A DNA stretch of 64,000 nt, taken from an uncultured Phocaeicola sp. Lineage in GTDB: Bacteria; Bacteroidota; Bacteroidia; Bacteroidales; Bacteroidaceae. Made by a program: the position numbers and the translations under genes. Positions 25,078-33,831 of this stretch are shown here, in pieces. Under the pieces are notes generated by a model. It worked only from the letters and a program-made list of their open reading frames with translations. It was not told the origin of the DNA and ran no database searches. Position 1 is the stretch's first letter. Every line of letters begins with the position of its first letter. The stretch lies in the NCBI GenBank assembly GCA_944320885.1, contig CALUJE010000001.1, positions 62,001 to 126,000 of the forward strand, written 5' to 3'.

Positions 25078-26298
25078 CTATTGGTAAATCAATACAGACC
25101 GTCTGTGCTCGTCAAATATCTCATTGGCAACTTCCATCAGGCAGTCGGCCGAAAGAGCCTCTATGCGCTGGAAAACCTCCTCCTGACTCTCATAACGGTT
25201 ATAGTGTAGGAATGTTTTGCCCATATCGAGCGCCAGATTCTCAAAATTGTCACTGGCTACGGCTATCTGACCGATAATCTGTTTCTTCGCAGCTGCCAGC
25301 TGACTGTCGGTCAAACGCGCCATACACAAGCGCTTCAACTCTTTTTCTACCAGCGTAAGGCAGGTATCCACATCCTTCGGGTCGCAACCGAAATAAATGC
25401 TGAACACTCCCGTATCGGTATAGGAAGTCAGATTGCTCTCCACACTGTACACCAGCCCGCGATGTTCGCGTAAAGCGATGTTCAGCCTGCTGTTCATACC
25501 CGGACCGCCCAGAATGTTATTGAGCAGATACAGCCCCGTACGCTTTTCGTTATGCGCATCATAGCTCCTGCATCCAATCATGACATGCGCCTGATGGGTA
25601 TCGCGGTGGATAACGCGCCTTTCCGGCAAATAATCGGGCAGGGGCACATACAGTTTCTCAGCCTTTGAATCCGGAATCTCACCAACATATTTCTCCACAC
25701 AGCGCACCAGATGCCTGAAATCAACGTTTCCGTAAAAGAAAAACACCATATTTGAAGGTTTATAGAAACGGCGGGTCCAGTTCAAGGCATCGTCCGAACC
25801 AAACGTCTTCAACAAGTTCGGATCGCCCAATATGTTTCTTCCCAAAGAATGGCCCTTGAATATCAGATTCTCAAAATCGTCAAATATCAAATCGGACGGA
25901 CTGTCCTCGTAACTCTGTATCTCATCCAGAATCACATCCACCTCCTTTGGTATTTCGTTTTTCGGAAAAGTACTGTGAAATACAATATCGGCCAGCAGTT
26001 CAACGGCTCTTGCAAAATGCTCGGCAAGAAAAGCCGTATAGATTATGGTCTCTTCCTTATTGGTAAAAGCATTCAAGTCGCCGCCTACACGTTCCATCCG
26101 ATTCAGGATATGCCAGGCCTTGCGTTTGGTTGTTCCCTTGAATATCAAGTGTTCAACAAAATGTGCCATTCCCTGTTCACCGCTGGTTTCATCGCGTGTT
26201 CCGGCATCAATGGCAAAGCCACAATAAGCCACGGGAGTAGGCGAGGGCACTTGTATGATGCGTAATCCGTTGGATAATGTATGCTGATTCAGATTCAT
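25078..26298 (-). CDS. M16 family zinc peptidase
   Basis: 406 residues. The inverted zinc motif HxxEH is present as AHFVEHLIFKG (His46, Glu49, His50), with the downstream acidic ligand region (..NEIPKEVDVILDEIQSYEDSP..). A second M16-like half with GGPGMNSRLNIALREHRGLVYSV follows. There is no signal peptide, suggesting a cytoplasmic processing-peptidase type enzyme that degrades or trims peptides. The substrate is unknown. It is transcribed alone. Confidence 0.9.
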   Translation of the reverse strand: MNLNQHTLSNGLRIIQVPSPTPVAYCGFAIDAGTRDETSGEQGMAHFVEHLIFKGTTKRKAWHILNRMERVGGDLNAFTNKEETIIYTAFLAEHFARAVELLADIVFHSTFPKNEIPKEVDVILDEIQSYEDSPSDLIFDDFENLIFKGHSLGRNILGDPNLLKTFGSDDALNWTRRFYKPSNMVFFFYGNVDFRHLVRCVEKYVGEIPDSKAEKLYVPLPDYLPERRVIHRDTHQAHVMIGCRSYDAHNEKRTGLYLLNNILGGPGMNSRLNIALREHRGLVYSVESNLTSYTDTGVFSIYFGCDPKDVDTCLTLVEKELKRLCMARLTDSQLAAAKKQIIGQIAVASDNFENLALDMGKTFLHYNRYESQEEVFQRIEALSADCLMEVANEIFDEHRRSVLIYQ

Positions 26299-26329
26299 GT
26301 CAATGCGTAAACTTTTATAAATACGGCGG

Positions 26330-26337
26330 CAAAGTTA
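26330..26337 (-). promoter_or_regulatory. -7 box TAACTTTG for the M16 peptidase
   Basis: Minus-strand TAACTTTG 32 bp upstream of the peptidase start. Confidence 0.6.
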
Positions 26338-26534
26338 CAATAAAAGCAACAGATAGCCGACCGCATGCCCGAATTTTGTTGACCACTCAGACAATCCCCG
26401 GACATTGAAAGCAAAGTCACACAGAAGCTATCACAAAAGCCGCGTCAATCGTCCGGAATCAATGCCGGAAACATCAGACAACCTCCCAGCAATTGCGTTT
26501 TTGTGTGAAATTAATTATGATTTAGTAACTTTTA

Positions 26535-26566
26535 TTTGCTTTATAGAAGAAAAATTCCTAACTTTG
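26535..26566 (+). promoter_or_regulatory. Promoter of the DUF3089 lipoprotein gene
   Basis: TTTG at 26535-26538 and TAACTTTG at 26559-26566, spaced 20 bp, 24 bp before the ATG. A good match to the Bacteroidetes -33/-7 pair. Confidence 0.65.
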
Positions 26567-26590
26567 TAGTGTAATTTAAAATTTATCTTT

Positions 26591-27553
26591 ATGAATATAA
26601 AGAATCAATTAATTATTGTTGTGTTATTCTGCCTTCTGGCGGGATGTTCAGACAGTAATAATTCTTATCTTTTACCTGAGGCCCCTGATTATGCAAAAGA
26701 GAGTGCATGGTACAAGGAGCTGAACGCAGCGGCGGACAAACAGGCTGTCGACGTGTTCTACATAGCCCCTACATGCGTATGGGACTGGACGAACGAAAGG
26801 GGAGAGGTAATTCATTTTGAAGACATCTACAACAAAGACCAACGGGAGGCGTTATTACCCTCCTTAAAACTCGCCGCCGAGATTTTCTCGGACAGTTATA
26901 ACTTTTATTCGCCGTATTACCGCCAGATAACCTTAGAATCATGGATGGAGGGAAAAGATGTGGTGGAAGAACGGTTCCCCTACGCCATGGGAGATGTAAA
27001 AAAGGCCTTTGACTACTATCTGGCCAATTACAATCATGGAAACCCCTTTATCATTGCAGGATTCAGCCAGGGTGGAAAAGCTGTGGTAGAACTGCTGAAA
27101 GACATGCCGGAAGAGGTATATCAGCGCATGGTGGCCGCATATGCCATAGGCTACTGCGTGACAGATGATGAAATTTCGCGTTTTAAGACGATTGTAGCGG
27201 CTAAAGACTCCATAGACACAAGAGTTACCATATGCTACAATTCAGTGGCTACAACCGATGCTATATGCCCTGTTTTATCGCCCAGTGACATCTGCATCAA
27301 CCCGGTCAACTGGAAAACCGACGGAAGTCCTGCATATCTGAACGATACGGTAACCGTAAAGGTTGATACCAAGAAACATGTATTGCTTGTAGAAGGCTTT
27401 GATACCAAGCAATATTATGTTCCTTCGCTCGACAGACTGTTTAAAGAAGGCAATTATCATCTTCAGGAACTGCTGTTCTACCGGAATGAACTGAACAAGA
27501 ACGTAAAGCAACGGGTAAAAAGATTCCTGAATTCCCAGTCAAAAGAATATTGA
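26591..27553 (+). CDS. DUF3089 alpha/beta-hydrolase-like lipoprotein
   Basis: 320 residues. The lipobox ends in CLLAGC (Cys19). The body resembles DUF3089 proteins: VDVFYIAPTCVWDW, YSPYYRQITL and a nucleophile-elbow motif IIAGFSQGGKAV, as in esterases and lipases. This suggests an envelope serine hydrolase; the substrate is unknown. The gene has its own promoter and ends at a hairpin shared with the convergent S9 peptidase. Confidence 0.8.
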   Translation: MNIKNQLIIVVLFCLLAGCSDSNNSYLLPEAPDYAKESAWYKELNAAADKQAVDVFYIAPTCVWDWTNERGEVIHFEDIYNKDQREALLPSLKLAAEIFSDSYNFYSPYYRQITLESWMEGKDVVEERFPYAMGDVKKAFDYYLANYNHGNPFIIAGFSQGGKAVVELLKDMPEEVYQRMVAAYAIGYCVTDDEISRFKTIVAAKDSIDTRVTICYNSVATTDAICPVLSPSDICINPVNWKTDGSPAYLNDTVTVKVDTKKHVLLVEGFDTKQYYVPSLDRLFKEGNYHLQELLFYRNELNKNVKQRVKRFLNSQSKEY

Positions 27554-27570
27554 TATTACAATCAAAAAAA

Positions 27571-27605
27571 GGCGTAATAAGGTGTCTGCACACTCTTATT
27601 ACGCC
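27571..27605. terminator. Hairpin between convergent genes
   Basis: Perfect 11-bp stem GGCGTAATAAG (27571-27581) and complement (27595-27605). The A7 run on the left gives a U tract for the minus-strand S9 peptidase transcript. Confidence 0.75.
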
Positions 27606-27665
27606 ACATATATAAAAATCAGGGGGGAGAGAAATATTTATTTTCAGTCAATCATTCACTACAGA

Positions 27666-30293
27666 CTATTCCATCCAGTCAGGCTTTTTGCCATCCTTCA
27701 GATAATAGTTATAGAAATCCATCACTCTACGCGAGTAATCCAAACGATAGTCCCATTTAGTCAGTTTATGGTCTTGGCCTCTATAATTAAACAACCAGGC
27801 AGGTTTGCCTAAACGACGCAAAGCCATAAAGAATTCAATACCCTGTTCCCAAGGCACAGATCCGTCTTTATCATTATGCATAATCAGCACAGGAGTCTCT
27901 ACCTGAGGAATATAGAACAACGGTGAGTTACGCATGTACTCCATAGGCTTATCCCATAAAGTTCCACCGATACGGCTCTGGTCATACTCATACTGGAAGA
28001 TTCTGGACTTTCCGGTTTTCCATCTTACTCCACCATATGCACTTGTCATATTAACAACAGGAGCACCCGATACAGCCGCTTTAAACATATTTGTCTGAGT
28101 AATCAGATAAGCAGTCTGATAACCTCCCCAGCTATGTCCGTTCAATCCAATCCGCTCTTTATCAATAAAAGGACAACGGTCGGTCAAAGACTTGACCCCA
28201 CTCACTACCGCATCATAGGAGCTTTTTCCCGGATCGCCCGGCCGGAATACAATATCCGGTATAAATACCAGATAGTCATTGCTTACACAATAAGACCAGT
28301 TAATGACAGTGCCTATCGGAGCGGGAATATTGTATTTATGAAGCATGTCGCTCTTCTTCTCATAAAAATAGACCAACATCGGGTACTTCTTCTCCGGATT
28401 AAAGTCTTCCGGCTTGCAAAGAATACCCTGCAACGTATCACCGTGGAATGTTACCCAGCTTACAAGCTCAGACGTTCCCCACTTATATTCACTTTGAAGT
28501 TTATCCGAAACAGAGACACGCTGAATATTCTTCAAATTTGCATCTGCACAATATATTTCCGGGTATTCCGTGAAGCTTTCTTTACGGAAGATACATTTTT
28601 CCTTGTTGTCAGACAGCTGGAAGCCAGAATAACGATGGTCATCAAAAACCAGTTGAATCATCTGTCCATTTTCCAACTTATAATAACCGGATTTCTTTGT
28701 TGATGGCTGAAATGCCGTAAAGTAATAAGTACTGTCCGGATTATAGTAACGCTGAGCTTCAGAAGTCTTTATCGGGCGGAATACAATTTTCTGTTCTTCG
28801 CCAACTCCTTTTGTCAGACATACGGGAGCCTCTTTTCCAGAAGCATCAACAAGCCACCAGTCGTATTTACTGTTTACAAACAATTTATGTCCTTCTTTGC
28901 TCCATCCCAGACTGCCGAAATGTATACTGTGAGTAGGTCTGTCTATCTCATCATTATAAAACAAAGCCGGAATATCTTTTGTCAGATTTCGTTTTTCCAA
29001 TGTTTTTGTATCCATGCTGAACCATGCCTTTTCATCAGGTTCAAACCAGGCGATATAACGCTTATCGGTTGAGATGGAAGGGTTATAATATTTCCTTTCC
29101 AATACTTTCTGACTTTTACCGGTATTCATATCTACCAAATAAGCATCATAAAGATTACCAGCCTCAATACCGTTCAAATGACGGTAGGGAAGATCACTGA
29201 ATCCTATGGTCAAATCATCGTTTACACCATCGGGAAACTGGAAATATGGCATTTCTGCCGAATTCAATGTAGTAAATTCCTTTTTCTTGTCAAGCGACAA
29301 AGAGCAAAAATATATCTCAACCGGCTCAATAGGCTTATTAGACAAGAAATTAGAAGTCTTATTCCATACCCATATCTGAGGTTCTATCTTTTTTGTCTTG
29401 CTGTCAGCAGCTTTCTGTTCCTGCAACTTCGGCCGGATTTGGAAATATACTTTCTTACCATCATTTGAGAATGAAAGCTTACTATTGGCAAGCGTAAACC
29501 CTTCAGGAATAAACTTCGAATATGAAGAGATGGTATCTACCAATGCCTTCTTTTGAATGTCATACAGCATGATACGCTGTTCTTTATCGGCATTCGTATT
29601 ATAGAAACATGCCAGATAGTTCTTGGTGGTATTAAAGTTAACAAGCGTAATATTGGCCTTATCCGGCACAGGAAGACTATATTCGGTTTGCTTGTCCAAG
29701 TCTATCACAGCCCATTTGTCTCTACAGATAAACTGCCATCTTCCATCAACAGTCTGCGCTGTTTTAGATACATTCCTATAACATAGAGAATCGTTTTTTG
29801 CAGGATCATAAAATACGATATCCAGGCTTATCTCACCCTTTTTCTTCAAGCTGTCGGGCAAAGCATTGTTATAGACGAGCTTAACAACCGAATGATTGTT
29901 TCTGTCAAGAAAAGACAGTTGCTCACTTCTGGCAAACTCCAGAACAGAACCGGTTTGCAGGTCTCTCAACATCTGGATTCTCTTTTTTTTGCCATTATTC
30001 TTTATTTCTCTACGGTAGGCAAACAAACGGGAATCCGGACTGAATATGCCGTCACGGCATTTATACAAAGTGTCTGTTCCTTGTGCACTATAAAGATAGG
30101 TTACCAGTAAGGAATCCATATTTCTATGCTTATATGAAACCCATTTTCCATTGGGAGATATTTCAGCATCTTCAATATAAACCCATTTCTTATATGCATC
30201 CTCATCCAACGACTTCTTCTGTGCAAATAATGGTATTGTCAAAAAGTTACCAAACAAACATGTCAGTGCAATTGATTTTATAAATCGTCTCAT
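27666..30293 (-). CDS. S9 family prolyl-oligopeptidase-like serine peptidase
   Basis: 875 residues from the Met that starts the signal peptide (MRRFIKSIALTCLFGNFLTI); an upstream in-frame ATG would add 11 residues. An N-terminal propeller (about 30-600) is followed by the alpha/beta-hydrolase domain with nucleophile motif GLNGHSWGGYQTA, Asp in HNDKDGSVPWEQG and His in GQDHKLTK. It probably cleaves dipeptides or oligopeptides in the periplasm, as DPP-type enzymes do. Sequence directly upstream of the start is a decayed gene fragment, so its native promoter may be lost. Confidence 0.88.
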   Translation of the reverse strand: MRRFIKSIALTCLFGNFLTIPLFAQKKSLDEDAYKKWVYIEDAEISPNGKWVSYKHRNMDSLLVTYLYSAQGTDTLYKCRDGIFSPDSRLFAYRREIKNNGKKKRIQMLRDLQTGSVLEFARSEQLSFLDRNNHSVVKLVYNNALPDSLKKKGEISLDIVFYDPAKNDSLCYRNVSKTAQTVDGRWQFICRDKWAVIDLDKQTEYSLPVPDKANITLVNFNTTKNYLACFYNTNADKEQRIMLYDIQKKALVDTISSYSKFIPEGFTLANSKLSFSNDGKKVYFQIRPKLQEQKAADSKTKKIEPQIWVWNKTSNFLSNKPIEPVEIYFCSLSLDKKKEFTTLNSAEMPYFQFPDGVNDDLTIGFSDLPYRHLNGIEAGNLYDAYLVDMNTGKSQKVLERKYYNPSISTDKRYIAWFEPDEKAWFSMDTKTLEKRNLTKDIPALFYNDEIDRPTHSIHFGSLGWSKEGHKLFVNSKYDWWLVDASGKEAPVCLTKGVGEEQKIVFRPIKTSEAQRYYNPDSTYYFTAFQPSTKKSGYYKLENGQMIQLVFDDHRYSGFQLSDNKEKCIFRKESFTEYPEIYCADANLKNIQRVSVSDKLQSEYKWGTSELVSWVTFHGDTLQGILCKPEDFNPEKKYPMLVYFYEKKSDMLHKYNIPAPIGTVINWSYCVSNDYLVFIPDIVFRPGDPGKSSYDAVVSGVKSLTDRCPFIDKERIGLNGHSWGGYQTAYLITQTNMFKAAVSGAPVVNMTSAYGGVRWKTGKSRIFQYEYDQSRIGGTLWDKPMEYMRNSPLFYIPQVETPVLIMHNDKDGSVPWEQGIEFFMALRRLGKPAWLFNYRGQDHKLTKWDYRLDYSRRVMDFYNYYLKDGKKPDWME

Positions 30294-30309
30294 CTTGTGA
30301 TAATATATT

Positions 30310-30713
30310 AATTCATGAGAACGCAAGAGAAATCATCGATGCCTTTGTAAGTCATTGTAAGTCTGCTACTGAAGAACCTGTCTTTGTATATAAAGATGAG
30401 CACCTGAAGAGTGTTCTTGGTATGATTATTTCAATGCAGACAATTGAGTACTTTGCTCGACTCATTGGTAAGGACTTTGATGTATCATTCTTGATGGAAA
30501 AGTACTTCGACAATAGTAACCGCCGTGGAATAATGGCGAATATTGTTACGAACACTGACCGTGATGAAAAACTTGAAGAACTCAGTAAGGCATGGCTTGA
30601 TAAACTTGATCAGGAGCGCGGCAGGTGGGCAAAAGTACGCTTTTAAAGATGATACTTGTGTAAAGGAGACAGCTGTCATTACGCCAGACAATTGGATGGA
30701 ATGGGTGGTTTGA
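30310..30713 (+). pseudogene. Frameshifted 3' fragment of an unknown gene
   Basis: An open frame with no start runs from about 30310 (HENAREIIDAFVSHCKS..) to 30646 (..LDKLDQERGRWAKVRF). Shifting frame by one near 30620 continues the reading (GGQKYAFKDDTCVKETAVI..) to a stop at 30713, as if a single base change split one gene. Codon use looks coding. I do not recognise the protein. The left end meets the S9 peptidase start region abruptly, suggesting a deletion or insertion junction. Confidence 0.5.
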
Positions 30714-30799
30714 TGTGTACTGTGAAAGTCATTCTCTTTGCCTCTTGCTTTGGATTTGATACTGGTTTTGCTATCAGTTGGTTTGGATTTGAAAATAAT

Positions 30800-31049
30800 G
30801 TGTATCTTTGTGATACGCTATAAGTCGCATCTGCTGCCCATTGAGGTAAAGACTGGCAACAATTCAAAGCTCCGCTCCCTGCATCAGTTTATGGAAGAGT
30901 CGCGTGAGAATATCGCCCTACGATTGTGGAACGGTCCGCTGTCCTCCGATGTCATCACCCGAACCGACGGTAGAGCATTCACTCTCTACAACATTCCGCT
31001 GTATTATGCAGGCCATTTGGACAATTGGCTTAATTCCCTAACTCCTTAA
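30800..31049 (+). pseudogene. 3' remnant of a DUF4143-type AAA ATPase
   Basis: The recognisable part begins near 30807 (FVIRYKSHLLPIEVKTG) and runs to NIPLYYAGHLDNWLNSL. This is the typical C-terminal nuclease-like end of Bacteroidetes ATPases with a DUF4143 domain. The ATPase part (Walker motifs) is absent and the sequence just before is out of frame with it. It is a decayed copy, not a working gene. Confidence 0.65.
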
Positions 31050-31159
31050 CTTCTCTCGCTCGTGAAGTTCTTGCTAAAGCAAGCGGCAAAGCCGAGCGAA
31101 TTGACAAATTCTGCGTAGCTGTCGGTAACTCACGGGTTGCATCGCATGGAGGGGTGGCT

Positions 31160-31201
31160 AAAAAAAAGGCTTGCCAGAATGGGGTAACCCGGCAAGCCTT
31201 T
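31160..31201 (-). terminator. Rho-independent terminator of the SusC/D-TlpA operon
   Basis: The 11-bp stem AAAGGCTTGCC (31165-31175) and complement (31191-31201) lies after the TlpA-like gene, with an A7 run giving a U tract on the minus strand. Confidence 0.85.
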
Positions 31202-31236
31202 CAATCCAAAAAAGATCAACTCTTATATTTGCTTTA

Positions 31237-32364
31237 TTATTCTCCAAAAAGTTCGGAGAGCTTGGCGTCAAGCTCGGCGGGATTGTCGAAGCGACCAATC
31301 ATTGTGCCATCGGCTGCGACGAGGAATTTAGAGGGGATGTATGAGACGTTGTAGATGTCGTTCTGGTCAATCATCTTACCGTCTTCGCCTTTGAATTCAC
31401 GGAGGATGTGATGGAAGGGTTCTATACCGTCCTTGATGATGGCTTTACGCCAGCCTTCCACGTTCTTGTTGTCGGAGGCGATGCAGAAGACTTCAAGTCC
31501 GCGGTCATGATACTTGTTGTAAATCTCTTTGATGTGTGGAAATGACTTGCGGCAGGGGACGCACCAGGTTGCCCAGAAGTCGACGAGGACGGTTTTACCC
31601 TTGAGTGAGCTGAGGGTGATTGTCTTGCCGGCAGGTGTGGTGCCTTGAAGCTCGGGAGCGGGTTGCCCGGGCTGGATGGCGGCGAGGCGATTGAGCTGAT
31701 GTTTCACAAGGGTTGCGGCAGCCTGGACTTCGGGGTTCCAGCTTTCGTAGATTTCCTTGATCTGAGGATATGTGAGGTCCTGAGCCAGAACGTACATCAC
31801 ACCAAGGTTGTTGAATGAGGCTGGATGAGTCTTGACGAAATTCAACCGGGTGTGGAATACGCTATCGCGCATCGGTGTGAGTACAAAACGCTGCAAACTG
31901 TCGATGAGTGCGGGAGTTGTTGTTTCGTGGTTGCGGATAATGTCTTTGTAAGGGTCAGCCATACTGTAGATGCCTGCAATCACAGCGTCAAGAGAGTCAG
32001 ACTCTACCGTGGAAGGTGAACCCGAGACGGGTGCTTTACTGTAATCATCGCCGCTGAGAGAGACTGTCATATCGGCGAGATCAAGCATAAAGCGGCGGAT
32101 GCGGTTGTTGTCACGAGCATTCAGTTCGCCGGCATAGAGGTAAGCGTCGGTAGGATGGTTCAAAGTTCCGGAGAATGAGAATGAGCCATTAGCCACTGTG
32201 GCGGTATCCCTAATCATTGAGTCGTTGACCGAATAAGAGAGATAGAACTTTTCACCGTCGGCAGCGTCTGTCGTTCCGGAAAGGGTGAATTGGTTGGAAG
32301 GCTTGCTTGAACAAGCATAAAGCAAACCGAGAGAGAGGAATCCGATTAATTTAATAATTTTCAT
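31237..32364 (-). CDS. TlpA-like thioredoxin lipoprotein with DUF4369 domain
   Basis: 375 residues. The lipobox ends in LLYAC (Cys18). A DUF4369-like beta domain (about 25-125) is followed by a helical linker and a thioredoxin domain with active site WATWCVPCRKS (CxxC). It is anchored in the envelope and is expected to reduce or exchange disulfides. It is the last gene of the sigma-controlled SusC/SusD operon, 12 bp after SusD. Linked TlpA genes are frequent beside SusC/SusD pairs; the substrate is unknown. Confidence 0.88.
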   Translation of the reverse strand: MKIIKLIGFLSLGLLYACSSKPSNQFTLSGTTDAADGEKFYLSYSVNDSMIRDTATVANGSFSFSGTLNHPTDAYLYAGELNARDNNRIRRFMLDLADMTVSLSGDDYSKAPVSGSPSTVESDSLDAVIAGIYSMADPYKDIIRNHETTTPALIDSLQRFVLTPMRDSVFHTRLNFVKTHPASFNNLGVMYVLAQDLTYPQIKEIYESWNPEVQAAATLVKHQLNRLAAIQPGQPAPELQGTTPAGKTITLSSLKGKTVLVDFWATWCVPCRKSFPHIKEIYNKYHDRGLEVFCIASDNKNVEGWRKAIIKDGIEPFHHILREFKGEDGKMIDQNDIYNVSYIPSKFLVAADGTMIGRFDNPAELDAKLSELFGE

Positions 32365-32376
32365 AACTTTTGATAA

Positions 32377-33822
32377 TTAGAAATTCTGTTTAACCAAACT
32401 GTTGATAGAAGTCACAGAAGTGGGGAAGGGGAAAATCCAGAGGGTGGATTCTGGAGTGATGGTGTAGGTCTTGCCATCAATGGTGCGAGAATAGTTCTGT
32501 TTGTAGTCGGGGAGCTGATTCCAGCGTTTGCGCTGCACGAAGTTATAGAACGTGTAGGCACATTCACCGTGAGAAATCTGCTTCAGCTTGGCGATAGCAG
32601 TAGCCTTGTCGTTGATGCCAGTGCCTTTGAGGGGATGATAATCAGCAGGGCGGAAACGCTTCTCACGGATAGTGTCAAGATAGCCCATCGCCTCGTCGAA
32701 CTGACCGCGCTCAATGGCATCCTCAGCAAGGATCAGATACATGTGGGTAGACTTGGGTCCAACGGGGTTCCAACAGTCGGTACCAACACAGACAGCCTTG
32801 CCTTCGATACCGAGATTTCCTTTGCAATAACCACCTACCTCATCCCACTGGTGAGTCATATCATAATCAGGTATCGCAGTCAGAGAAAGGTAGCCCGGTT
32901 CAAATGCAGCCATACATTCGGGGAGCAGAACGTTCATGTCAAAGAAATCGTAGGAGCAGAAATAATCCTCCTTCATGCCAAGCATCGGGCGAATGATACC
33001 TTTTCCCATACCATAAACGGCAGGGCCAATGAGCGTGTTGTAATCCTCGATGGTGCTATTGTATTTCAAGGCCTCACGTGCAGCATCTGCAGCCTCCGAG
33101 AGACGGTGCATAGCAGCGAGAGTCCATGCCTTAACAGCATATAGCATAGGTTTACCCATACGCATGGTGTTGACCGGTTCGGCAGGAAGTCCATCAATCT
33201 CAATGGCTTTGTTGCAGTCAGCAAGGATATCGTCGTAAACCTCCTGCAGGGAGCGCTGAGGCTGGTTCTTGATAATGTCGTCGGTTTCCTTGAAATATAT
33301 GATAGATGGGGTTTCAGCAGCATAAGATGAATTATAAGCCTTAGCGAACTTCTGGACAGCAAGGAAATGAGCGAAGGCCCGGAGAGTGAGGGCCTCGCAT
33401 TTAATCTTGCGCTTATGGTCTTCCTCGCCCTGAGCCTTGTCAACAAGCTGGAGGATAGGATTGGCAACCTTACCGATAATCATGTATGCACCGGTGTAGG
33501 TGTAGTCTATATTGACGAGGTTTGGCAGCTCTTTATCATGACCTACCTCATCATAAGTCCAATAAATGGTATTTGCTGATTTGTAGGGTAATGAGAGCTG
33601 ATAAGGTACAGATGAGCTTGTGAATACGATATCACTACCGATTGCACGGACATCGTTCATCATCATGAAATACTGGTAATAATCATTGAGCAGCATCTCA
33701 AGCTGGGCACTTGTCTCAAGGAGGTTCATACCCTTAGGCTGGATGTCGGTGTACTCGGAACATGATGTAATCAACATAGAGACTCCGATAGCAGCCGACG
33801 AAAGTAATTTAGATATGTTCAT
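32377..33822 (-). CDS. SusD/RagB-family outer-membrane lipoprotein
   Basis: 481 residues from ATG at 33822; the frame is also open to a TTG next to the SusC stop. The lipobox ends in LITSC (Cys21). TPR-like helices and the RagB/SusD pattern are present (..KCEALTLRAFAHFLAVQKFAKAYN.., ..AEDAIERGQFDEAMGYLDTIREKR..). It caps the SusC transporter and binds its substrate at the cell surface. Its size is at the shorter RagB end of the family. Directly downstream of SusC. Confidence 0.9.
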   Translation of the reverse strand: MNISKLLSSAAIGVSMLITSCSEYTDIQPKGMNLLETSAQLEMLLNDYYQYFMMMNDVRAIGSDIVFTSSSVPYQLSLPYKSANTIYWTYDEVGHDKELPNLVNIDYTYTGAYMIIGKVANPILQLVDKAQGEEDHKRKIKCEALTLRAFAHFLAVQKFAKAYNSSYAAETPSIIYFKETDDIIKNQPQRSLQEVYDDILADCNKAIEIDGLPAEPVNTMRMGKPMLYAVKAWTLAAMHRLSEAADAAREALKYNSTIEDYNTLIGPAVYGMGKGIIRPMLGMKEDYFCSYDFFDMNVLLPECMAAFEPGYLSLTAIPDYDMTHQWDEVGGYCKGNLGIEGKAVCVGTDCWNPVGPKSTHMYLILAEDAIERGQFDEAMGYLDTIREKRFRPADYHPLKGTGINDKATAIAKLKQISHGECAYTFYNFVQRKRWNQLPDYKQNYSRTIDGKTYTITPESTLWIFPFPTSVTSINSLVKQNF

Positions 33823-33831
33823 AATAGTCAA

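Noticed and set aside
30310..31160. Insertion sequence
   Set aside because: No transposase motif and no terminal inverted repeats found; only fragments of other genes are present.
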